From NCBI GenBank assembly GCA_026421245.1, contig JAPKDJ010000001.1, positions 1 to 64,000 of the forward strand: DNA of 64,000 nucleotides, read 5' to 3'. Below are positions 17,095 to 24,526 of the stretch, piece by piece (within the stretch, counting starts at the first letter, position 1; each line of letters begins with the position of its first letter). Source of the stretch: Akkermansiaceae bacterium (GTDB lineage: Bacteria > Verrucomicrobiota > Verrucomicrobiia > Verrucomicrobiales > Akkermansiaceae). Below the pieces are notes generated by a model. It was given only the letters and a program-made list of their open reading frames with translations, did no database searches and was not told the DNA's origin. A program made the position numbers and the translations under genes.

Positions 17095-17542
17095 TGAGGT
17101 GATTCAAGCGTAAAGAGGTGGCTTTACTCCAACAAAAAAGCGGCCGATTGACCCCCGGGGAGAAAGTGGTGTCGATTTGAGGCCTTTAGCTGATCTTGAA
17201 GTTCTAGTTGTACTTCCGATTTGTGCTGAAATGCTTGTAGCGATAAAATGGGTTTGATGTTCTTGGCGGTCACGGCGTATTTGTAGCTGCCTGAGGAGAG
17301 ATTGATCGGAGCGGCTTTTAAACGATCTTGCGAGAAGGAGTATTCTTAGTTGTGCTTGGCTTGGGATTGGAGAATCCGCAACTTGTAAAACCGGATACGG
17401 CGATTCGGAAAAGGACGGCAAGGATGAGGCGATGAAACGAGTTTTTTCAGTTCTAATCGTCAAAGTACGCTCGCTGAAAATTAATGGGGGACGAAACGAA
17501 AACTCTGATTTCAGGACGGTTTCTCCTGAGTTGAGGGAGAGT
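17095..17542. other. Intergenic region of about 450 bases with no supported gene
   Basis: This stretch separates the DUF318 permease start from the sulfatase stop. Open frames on both strands were examined. A minus frame without a start codon (about 17122-17342) gives a plausible-looking, Gln-rich 68-residue translation, and other frames are antisense extensions of the sulfatase gene. No clear terminator, tRNA or repeat was seen. It must hold the promoter of the permease run near 17095-17200, but no convincing -35/-10 pair stood out. Confidence 0.4.
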
Positions 17543-19003
17543 CTAGCGACGAAGTTTACGGTCGTGGAGAGGTTTGCCTTTGGGGCGGCGAACGGGGATT
17601 TCGAGAGCTCCGGATTTCTCAAGTTCGTCAAAGAGCTGTTTCTTTAGTGCTTCGACCTGCCCGGCGAAGGCAGGGACGTTGATGAGATTGTGTCGTTCGT
17701 GGGGGTCGGTTTGGAGGTCGTAGAATCCGTTTTTATCCCAGAGGCCGTAGTAGTAGATGTATTTGTATCGGTCGGTGCGGATGGAAAAGAGGGTGGGGGT
17801 GGCAGGGAAGTTCCATTCCCAATGGTATTCGTAGAGAATGTGATCGCGCCAGCGGGTGGCGGGTTCCTTTCCTTCGAGAAGGGAGCGGAAGGAACGGCCG
17901 TCCATGGAGGGAGCATTGCTAGGGGGGGTGACGCCTGCGTAGTCGAGAAGAGTGGGGGCGATGTCGATATTCTGAACCATGCCGTTGGGCGTGGTGCCGG
18001 CTTTGATCCGACCTGGCGCGTAGGCAAGCATGGGGATGCGAATGGACTCTTCGAAGGCGTCGCGCTTGTCGTAGAAGCCGTGTTCTCCAAGAGCAAAACC
18101 ATTATCACCGAGGTAAATGACGATGGTGTTTTTTGCGAGGCCGGACTCGTCGAGGTAGTCGAGAACACGGCCGACGTTTTCATCGAGGCCATGAACGGTT
18201 TCGCAGAATCTCCAGTAAAGGTCGTCGAAGGAGGGGACGGGGTCTTTGTCAAAGGCTCCGGTTTCCATGTGGTCGATTCCGTGAATTCCGTAGCGTCGTT
18301 CGCGGATCCAGCGAGGTTGAGTGACATAGTTTTCGTCGGAGTTCGCCATGGTCTCGGGGTAGTCGATTTTCTTTCCCTGGTAGCGACCGAGATGGCGTTT
18401 GGCGGGTTCGAAGGGGTAGTGGACTGACTTGAAAGCGAGATGCATCATGAATGGGGCGTCCTTGTCTCCACCGCGGTCACCCTTCAGCCAGTCGAGGGCT
18501 TGATCGGTAAGGCGGTCGGCGGTGTAGCCTTTTTGCTCAAGCCGTTTGCCATTGATGTTGAGGGTTTGGTTAAAGTATGAGCCCTGCCCCTGAAAGCTGA
18601 CCCAGTGGTGGAAGCCCTTCCTGGCTTTGTCATTGTCGTGACCCATATGCCATTTGCCGATCATGGCGGTGCGGTAACCAGCGGATTGAAGGTATTCGGG
18701 ATAGAATCGAGTTCCTGCGGGGACGGCGCGTTGGTTATCGACGACCTTGTGACGGTGCATGAATTGTCCGGTCAAAATGGAGGCCCGGCTTGGAGAACAA
18801 AGCGATGTCGTGACAAAGGCATTTTGGAGATGGGCACCGGCTGCGGCCATGCGGTCAAGATTTGGAGTTTCGAGGAAATCCGGAGCTTCCTCCATAAATC
18901 CCATGAAGTCGTATCGATGATCATCGCTCAGGATGACGATGATGTTGGGTCGTTCAGCAGCGAGGGTTGAACTGGCGAGGGCAAGAAGGAGAAAGCGAAT
19001 CAT
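17543..19003 (-). CDS. Secreted sulfatase
   Basis: 486 residues from the ATG at 19003, which begins a signal peptide (MIRFLLLALASSTLAAE). The sulfatase fold is clear: 'RPNIIVILSDDHR' binds the metal, the Cys-type formylglycine site is CSPSRAS with the modified cysteine at residue 69, and 'GKWHMG' and 'LGDNGFALGEHGFYDK' follow. Conversion of the cysteine requires a formylglycine-generating enzyme coded elsewhere. Such enzymes desulfate polysaccharides such as fucoidan or carrageenan in marine relatives, but the substrate is not evident here. It follows a DUF1501 gene and a PSCyt1/DUF1549/DUF1553 gene on the same strand, a frequent trio in this phylum. Confidence 0.93.
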   Translation of the reverse strand: MIRFLLLALASSTLAAERPNIIVILSDDHRYDFMGFMEEAPDFLETPNLDRMAAAGAHLQNAFVTTSLCSPSRASILTGQFMHRHKVVDNQRAVPAGTRFYPEYLQSAGYRTAMIGKWHMGHDNDKARKGFHHWVSFQGQGSYFNQTLNINGKRLEQKGYTADRLTDQALDWLKGDRGGDKDAPFMMHLAFKSVHYPFEPAKRHLGRYQGKKIDYPETMANSDENYVTQPRWIRERRYGIHGIDHMETGAFDKDPVPSFDDLYWRFCETVHGLDENVGRVLDYLDESGLAKNTIVIYLGDNGFALGEHGFYDKRDAFEESIRIPMLAYAPGRIKAGTTPNGMVQNIDIAPTLLDYAGVTPPSNAPSMDGRSFRSLLEGKEPATRWRDHILYEYHWEWNFPATPTLFSIRTDRYKYIYYYGLWDKNGFYDLQTDPHERHNLINVPAFAGQVEALKKQLFDELEKSGALEIPVRRPKGKPLHDRKLRR

Positions 19004-19049
19004 ATCGCCATTCTTAATGATGAGGCATGCCAATGCAACCCGGGAGGAG

Positions 19050-20498
19050 TTAGGCGAGAATGGGCTTCACGACATGGCCGTGGACATCGGTGAGACGGTA
19101 GTGGCGCCCCTGGAATTTGTAGGTGAGCCTTTCGTGATCGATGCCCAGGAGATGAAGCAGGGTGGCTTGGAAGTCGTGAACGTGAACGGGGTCTTTGGCG
19201 ACGTTAAAGCCGATGTCATCGGACTCGCCGTAAGTGATGCCTGGTTTGATTCCTCCGCCAGCCATCCAGACCGTAAAAGTGTAGGGGTGGTGGTCACGGC
19301 CCCATCTCGGGCGGTTCTCAAAGTTGCCCTGAAGAAAAGGAGTACGGCCGAACTCGCCTCCCCAGATGACGAGGGTGTCATCGAGGAGTCCGCGTTGTTT
19401 AAGGTCCTGAACAAGCCCGGCCGAGGGTTGATCGGTGTCGCGGCATTGGTTGTAAAGTTCGGTGGTGAGTGAATTGTGCTGGTCCCAGCCGGCGTGCATC
19501 AACTGGACGTAGCGGGTTCCACGTTCGAGAAGACGTCGGGCGAGGAGACAATTACGGGCAAAGGTGCCGGGTTCGTTGACCTGAGGGCCGTAGAGATCGA
19601 GGGTGGACTTGGACTCGCCCGAAATGTCGGCGAGTTCGGGCACGCTGGTTTGCATGCGGTAGGCCATTTCGTATTGCGCGATCCGGGTTTGGATTTCCGG
19701 ATCTCCGACGGATGCGTATTTTTTTTCGTTGAGCGCGGCAATGCCATCGAGCATTTGACGGCGGAGCGCGGGGCTCACTCCCTTTGGATTGTTGAGGTAG
19801 AGAACGGGATTTGAACCGGCCCGGAGTTTGACCCCCTGGTGATGGGAAGGGAGAAAACCGGAGGACCAGTAGGAATCGTAGAAAATCTGACCGCAACTTG
19901 TGTCTTTGGTGACTGATGTCATGACAACAAAAGTGGGCAGGTTCTCATTCATCGAACCCAATCCGTAAGAAAGCCAGGATCCGAGGGTGGGACGGGAAGG
20001 GAGTTGGAACCCGGAAAGGAAGAAATTGATGGCAGGGGCATGATTGACCTGCTCGGTGTGCATGCTTTTGATGAAGCAAAGTTCGTCGGCGATCTTTGCG
20101 GTGTGGGGCATGAAAGCGCTGACTGTCGCTCCCGATTCGCCATGTTTCTTGAAAGGTTCGACCGGAGCAAGCAGGCGTCTTTTATCAGCGGCAGCCGACA
20201 TGGTGGAGAAACGTTTGCCCTCCATGTAGGAGTCGGGGACGCGCTCGCCATGGAGTTTGGTGAGCTTGGGCTTGTCGTCGAATAGTTCGAGGTGGGAAGG
20301 GGCGCCGTTTTGAAAGAGGTAGATGACCCGCTTGGCCTTCGGGGCGATGTGCCTGGCGGCCTCCAGAATCTGGTCTTCTGACGCTGGGGCGTTGGAGGTG
20401 AGAAGGTGGGCCAGGGCGGGGATTCCGAGGCCGGTAGCCGTTTTTCCAAAAAAGTGGCGGCGGTTGGTGAGGAGCTGGGATTCGAGAAGCGGGTGCAT
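19050..20498 (-). CDS. DUF1501 protein with twin-arginine signal
   Basis: A 482-residue protein. The N-terminus 'NRRHFFGKTATGLGIPALAHLL' is a Tat-type export signal. The body has the DUF1501 (sulfatase-like fold) blocks 'KAKRVIYLFQNGAPSHLELFD', 'QLMHAGWDQHN' and 'VIWGGEFGRTPF', ending with 'ATLLHLLGIDHERLTYKF'. It lies 3 bases after the stop of the DUF1549/DUF1553 gene; the two nearly always occur together in Planctomycetota and Verrucomicrobiota. The biochemical role of the pair is unproven, though they are thought to act in the periplasm, perhaps on complex polymers. Confidence 0.93.
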   Translation of the reverse strand: MHPLLESQLLTNRRHFFGKTATGLGIPALAHLLTSNAPASEDQILEAARHIAPKAKRVIYLFQNGAPSHLELFDDKPKLTKLHGERVPDSYMEGKRFSTMSAAADKRRLLAPVEPFKKHGESGATVSAFMPHTAKIADELCFIKSMHTEQVNHAPAINFFLSGFQLPSRPTLGSWLSYGLGSMNENLPTFVVMTSVTKDTSCGQIFYDSYWSSGFLPSHHQGVKLRAGSNPVLYLNNPKGVSPALRRQMLDGIAALNEKKYASVGDPEIQTRIAQYEMAYRMQTSVPELADISGESKSTLDLYGPQVNEPGTFARNCLLARRLLERGTRYVQLMHAGWDQHNSLTTELYNQCRDTDQPSAGLVQDLKQRGLLDDTLVIWGGEFGRTPFLQGNFENRPRWGRDHHPYTFTVWMAGGGIKPGITYGESDDIGFNVAKDPVHVHDFQATLLHLLGIDHERLTYKFQGRHYRLTDVHGHVVKPILA

Positions 20499-20501
20499 GG
20501 C

Positions 20502-23500
20502 TTATTCCTTGGTGAGAGCTTCGTCGGTGTTGAGGAGGGAGAGGATAGTGGACGTTAAAGCGGCCTGGGTGAGCACGTCGAGTTGGTCTGAGGCGGGGAG
20601 TTCGCCTGTCGCGAGGATGGCTTTGGCGTCGTCGAGATGTTTTTCGAAGTAAGTGCGGGAGTTCTCGTACATCGTGGTGATGATTTGCGATTCCTCTGCT
20701 TTGGGAATTCGGGTGGTGATGATTTGGAAGGCGGCGGTCAGTGGGGCCTGGGGATTTATTTCGTGGGCCCGGTAGGCGATTCCACGGGCCGCTTCGAGAT
20801 AGTGGGGATCGTTAAGGATGGAGAGAGCATGGAGGGGCGAGTTCGTAAGGTAGCGGCCCACCTCGCAGCCTTCGCGCTTGGCATTATCGAATACCATGGG
20901 AGGGGCCGAAATGCGGCGCCAGAAGGTGTAGATGCTCCGCCGCCGGAGCTTCTCACCGGTGTCGGGGGTGTATTTCTTTTTCCCAAAAGTGACCTCTGAC
21001 CAGAGGCCGGAGGGCTGGAATGGCTTGACCGGCTCGCCTCCGATCTTGCGAACGAGTCGACCGGAGAGAGCGAGGGCTTGATCACGAATCATCCATGAGG
21101 GAAGGCGATAGCGGGGGGAGCGGGCAAGGTAGCGGTTCTCCGGGTCACGCTCCAGGGCGAGGGAATCGACCTTGGACGACTGCTGGTAGACGCGGCTGGT
21201 GACGATGGTTTTGATGAGCTTCTTGAAGTCCCATCCCGAGTCCATGAAATCGGCAGCAAGCCAGTCGAGAAGTTCGGGGTGAACCGGGATCTCAGATTGC
21301 ATGCCGAGGTCTTCGGGCGACTTGATGAGTCCAATGCCAAAGAGTTCCTGCCAAACGCGGTTGATGGTGACCCGGGAAGTGAGGGGGTGGTCCCGAGAGA
21401 CAAGCCATTGGGCGAGATCGAGGCGGTTGGGGAATTCTTTTTCGCGAAGGGGGGGGAGAATACCGGGCGTTGCAGGAAGGACTTCCTCGCCTGGTGATTG
21501 GTAGGAACCGACGGCGAGGACGTGTGTTTTCCGGCGTTCCTTCCGGTCTTCCATGATCATAACCCGGGGAGCGGCTTGCTTAATCTTGTTGATTTCATCA
21601 CCGAGCGACTGGACCTTTGCGATGAGCTTTTGGTAAAGGGGCTCTGTTTTTAGATGAACTGAGGTAAGTTTCTCTTGTTGTTGCGCGTTTCTTTGATCGG
21701 AAGGAATGGCAAGAAGCTGGTCGATGTTAGAGTTTTCGGGAGTCAAAGAAGGAGAGCTAGAAGAGGTGACGGAGAGTCGGAAGTGTCCGAGGAAGTGGGC
21801 GAGGTTGTCGGAATTGTGGCGCAAGGTCACTTTGAATCTATCGCCGGCTTTTGGAGTGAGTGGCTCTGCGAGTCGGAAGAGCGCGGAGTGGTCTCGGTCG
21901 ATGGATTTACCATTCCAGACAGCCCAGCCGGTGTTGGGATCGTTATCGAGAGTTCCGGCGATTTTGTGATTACCTTGTTCAAAACTAGCTTCAGGGCGGA
22001 CGAATTTGAGGGGGCGCGCTATTTCGCTGTGACGGAGGAGCGAGACCTCGACTCCGGTGAGGACAAAGTTTCCGCTGTCTGAGCGAGCAGCACCTCCGTT
22101 GGTCATGGTGGCGTGGCGAAGGGCGTCGATCCGCAGCGAGGTGATCGTTTGAGTTGGGAGGGCCGCTTCGATTTCGAAAGTGGCCTTGTCGGGGTTGGTG
22201 CCAGAGACAAGGAGAGACTTGTCGGGGAGAGCTTTGAATTTGAGGCCGGGATCGCTGGCCTTGATGAGTTTGGAATCAAGGGGTAGCCAGCGGCGCGGGG
22301 AGGTGTTTTTTTGGTAGTTTTTTTCCCAGTCGGTTTGCTTTGACTTGAGGGAGGTCGTGAGTTTTTTGAGTTTTTCTTGAGCGGTAGCGAGTTGAATACT
22401 CCGTTCCTTTTCCTTTGCGATTTGTTCGGAAGTGGGAGTTGGTAGGACGGGTTTGGTGCGTGGATCGCCGCCTGCACCTGTGACCGGAGTCTGGTTGAAG
22501 AAGGCGGTGAGCGAATAGTAGTCCTTTTGGCTGAGGGGATCGTATTTGTGATCGTGGCAGCGGCAGCAGTTGAAAGTGAGGCCCATCCAAACGGTGCCGA
22601 CGGTTTCGGCCATGTCGAAGACGTAGTTCACCCGGTTCTCCTCGGGGATGGAGCCGCCTTCACCATTGATGGCGTGGTTGCGGAGAAATCCGGTGGCAAG
22701 TTTTTGCTCGTGAGTGGCATTTGGAAGAAGATCACCGGCGATCTGCCACACTGTGAAGTCGTCGTAGGGAAGATTACGATTGATGGCGTCGATCACCCAG
22801 TCGCGCCAGGGCCACATGGTTCGCTCGGCGTCGCCTTGGAAGCCATTGCTGTCGGCGTAGCGGGCGGCATCGAGCCAGGGCCAAGCAAAACGTTCTCCAA
22901 AGGCGGGGTCGGCGAGGAAGGACTCGACGAGTGTCTCCCAGGCATTGGGTGACTTGTCGGAAAGAAAGTTCGAAACTTCATTCGGGGTGGGAGGGAGTCC
23001 GCGGAGATCGAAGGAAAGACGACGAATGAGGGGCTCTTTTTCGGAAGGGGGCGAGAGTTTGAGGTCGAGGGATTTGAGTTTATTAACGACAAGAGCATCG
23101 ACCGGATGATCTTCAATATTCGGGATGGCTAGTTTTTTTACCGGGATGAAAGTCCAGTGTTCCTCGTACTTTGCTCCTTCCTGGATCCATTGATGGATGA
23201 GCTTTTTCTCATCGCCATCCAGTTTGGGAAAGTGATCTGCCGGAGGCATGACTTCGTCGGGGTCATCCGAAATAATGCGTTTCCAAACGAGAGATTTTTC
23301 GGGATCTCCCGGGAGGATTCCGGGGCCGGTCTTGCGTTCGGCAAAGGCTCCTTCCGGGGTGTCGAGGCGGAGGTCGGCTTCGCGAGCGTTGGCATCAAAA
23401 CCGTGACATGTGAAGCAGTGATCCGAAAGCAAGGGACGGATGTGCGAGTTGAACCCAATTGGCTCGGCTGTTGTGATTGCGGTGAGGGCGATCAGGATGG

Positions 23501-23519
23501 ATGACAGTCGGCGGAACAT
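20502..23519 (-). CDS. PSCyt1-DUF1549-DUF1553 secreted cytochrome-like protein
   Basis: A 1005-residue protein with a signal peptide (1-18). A single c-type haem motif CFTCH lies at 35-39 in the PSCyt1 (planctomycete cytochrome C) domain. DUF1549 follows ('LIRRLSFDLRGLPPTPNEV', 'AWPWLDAARYADSNGFQGD'), then a middle section with an alpha-helical linker near 365-400 and a beta-rich domain, and DUF1553 at the C-terminus ('LAQWLVSRDHPLTSRVTINR', 'LLDWLAADFMDSGWDFKKLI'). The size is typical of the longer family members. It is the first gene of the run with DUF1501 and the sulfatase. Confidence 0.93.
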   Translation of the reverse strand: MFRRLSSILIALTAITTAEPIGFNSHIRPLLSDHCFTCHGFDANAREADLRLDTPEGAFAERKTGPGILPGDPEKSLVWKRIISDDPDEVMPPADHFPKLDGDEKKLIHQWIQEGAKYEEHWTFIPVKKLAIPNIEDHPVDALVVNKLKSLDLKLSPPSEKEPLIRRLSFDLRGLPPTPNEVSNFLSDKSPNAWETLVESFLADPAFGERFAWPWLDAARYADSNGFQGDAERTMWPWRDWVIDAINRNLPYDDFTVWQIAGDLLPNATHEQKLATGFLRNHAINGEGGSIPEENRVNYVFDMAETVGTVWMGLTFNCCRCHDHKYDPLSQKDYYSLTAFFNQTPVTGAGGDPRTKPVLPTPTSEQIAKEKERSIQLATAQEKLKKLTTSLKSKQTDWEKNYQKNTSPRRWLPLDSKLIKASDPGLKFKALPDKSLLVSGTNPDKATFEIEAALPTQTITSLRIDALRHATMTNGGAARSDSGNFVLTGVEVSLLRHSEIARPLKFVRPEASFEQGNHKIAGTLDNDPNTGWAVWNGKSIDRDHSALFRLAEPLTPKAGDRFKVTLRHNSDNLAHFLGHFRLSVTSSSSPSLTPENSNIDQLLAIPSDQRNAQQQEKLTSVHLKTEPLYQKLIAKVQSLGDEINKIKQAAPRVMIMEDRKERRKTHVLAVGSYQSPGEEVLPATPGILPPLREKEFPNRLDLAQWLVSRDHPLTSRVTINRVWQELFGIGLIKSPEDLGMQSEIPVHPELLDWLAADFMDSGWDFKKLIKTIVTSRVYQQSSKVDSLALERDPENRYLARSPRYRLPSWMIRDQALALSGRLVRKIGGEPVKPFQPSGLWSEVTFGKKKYTPDTGEKLRRRSIYTFWRRISAPPMVFDNAKREGCEVGRYLTNSPLHALSILNDPHYLEAARGIAYRAHEINPQAPLTAAFQIITTRIPKAEESQIITTMYENSRTYFEKHLDDAKAILATGELPASDQLDVLTQAALTSTILSLLNTDEALTKE

Positions 23520-23630
23520 GATCTGTGGGGAGAATAGACGAGTTTGGGAGAATGCAAAGGTGTGTGATAGGTTTCTTGCTGGGGCTTACGCTCTTCTGGG
23601 TAGGAATCCCTCCCTCCGCCCTTCAAGGAG

Positions 23631-24075
23631 TTACTGAATGGGAAATTTCAGAGGAAGACGTTTGCCGTTTCGGAGGACGGTGGCGTCGAGTTGAGTGGGC
23701 TTGGAGTAGCGTTGAAGGAGGACGCCGAAGAGTTGTGACTCGGTGTGTCTCTTTGTGATGCCATCGACCTCGATGAGGATGTCGCCAGTTTTTGGGAAGA
23801 GCGAGAGTGACGAGTTTGATGGCGCTTCCGCGTTTGATGGAGAAGAGGAGGGTGTCTTCGACTCTGAGGTGGTGGAGTGCCCAAGCGAGGTCAGCGGGAG
23901 AAATGAGGGTTGCTTTGTTGGCGGTGATAATTTCGTCGCCGCGTTTGAGACCGGCTTTGGCGGAGGGGGAGTTGGGCTGGACTTTAGTGATGGTGGCGCG
24001 GTGGTCCTCGGCGAGGGTGAGGCCGATGGTTTCCGCTGCGGGCATGGGGTGGCTGAGACGGAGGGGGAATTTCAT
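23631..24075 (-). pseudogene. Frameshifted PDZ-domain gene
   Basis: From the ATG at 24075 the frame gives a PDZ domain ('IGLTLAEDH', 'VQPNSPSAKAGLKRGDEIITAN', 'LVTLALP'). The frame then turns to low-complexity sequence, while the next frame continues naturally from 'KTGDILIEVDGITKRHTES' to 'RNGKRLPLKFPIQ' and a TAA at 23631. The break lies at or near a run of five A (minus strand, near 23797), and a +1 shift joins the parts. The second part looks like the latter half of a second PDZ domain, as in HtrA-type proteases, so some sequence may also be missing. It could be one sequencing error, but no protease domain is present. Confidence 0.7.
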
Positions 24076-24270
24076 GGCGGTAGAGAGTGGCAAATTTGGA
24101 AGCGAGAAGGAATGATTTTCAATGCCGAAAAATGTGATAGCTTTGGGGGTGTTTTTTCTGCAGAGAGCGCTTCTTGCGGGGGAGATGGAGTTTCGGTCTG
24201 TTTGGAGAGGGGGAGCAAAATACGATTTTTAATGAGATAACGGGGCGGCTGGGGGTGCGGACCTGAGTTG

Positions 24271-24285
24271 AGGTAATCATTACCT
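24271..24285. promoter_or_regulatory. 15-base perfect palindrome, candidate operator
   Basis: AGGTAAT-C-ATTACCT reads the same on both strands around a central C. The dyad length and symmetry fit a dimeric regulator's operator. It lies about 240 bases ahead of the secretin ATG. No -35/-10 pair was confidently placed beside it. Confidence 0.35.
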
Positions 24286-24501
24286 TTTGCACGATTATCT
24301 GAAGCAGTTTCGGGCGAAGGGACACGAGGTTGGGGTCCCAGTGATCTTGAAGCAAGAAAAGTGGGCGATTGCTGGCAGATCTGGGGGGGGGATTTTCGGC
24401 AAGATCTATCGACGATACGCTCAAAGAGGGGCGGTAAGGGTGGCGGGCTTTCAAAAGAGGACAAAATTTTCGGATTTTCGGCTTATCGGCTGAGGTTTTT
24501 C

Positions 24502-24514
24502 GCTCTATAAGAGC
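24502..24514. repeat. Short inverted repeat in the secretin leader
   Basis: GCTCT-ATA-AGAGC forms a possible 5-base-pair hairpin ending 13 bases before the secretin ATG at 24527. It sits where a ribosome-binding site would be, so it could affect translation; equally it may be chance. Confidence 0.3.
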
Positions 24515-24526
24515 CTCTCCTACGAT

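Larger units (their letters stand above)
24094..24526. other. Intergenic region upstream of the secretin gene
   Basis: About 430 bases with no supported coding gene; a 130-codon minus frame is Ser/Pro-rich and lacks family character. The stretch holds a perfect 15-base inverted repeat (24271-24285) and a short inverted repeat close to the secretin start (24502-24514), described separately. It is the divergent control region for the PDZ remnant and the secretin cluster. Confidence 0.4.

Noticed and set aside
17122-17342. A minus-strand open stretch giving a Gln-rich 68-residue translation
   Set aside because: It has no start codon, no neighbours in frame and is short enough to occur by chance; recorded only as part of the intergenic region.
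23797-23810. Programmed frameshift in the PDZ gene
   Set aside because: A +1 shift would be needed and the site does not resemble known +1 or -1 programmed sites.
24072-24464. A 130-codon minus-strand frame upstream of the secretin
   Set aside because: Ser/Pro-rich with no motif, and it overlaps the start of the PDZ remnant.
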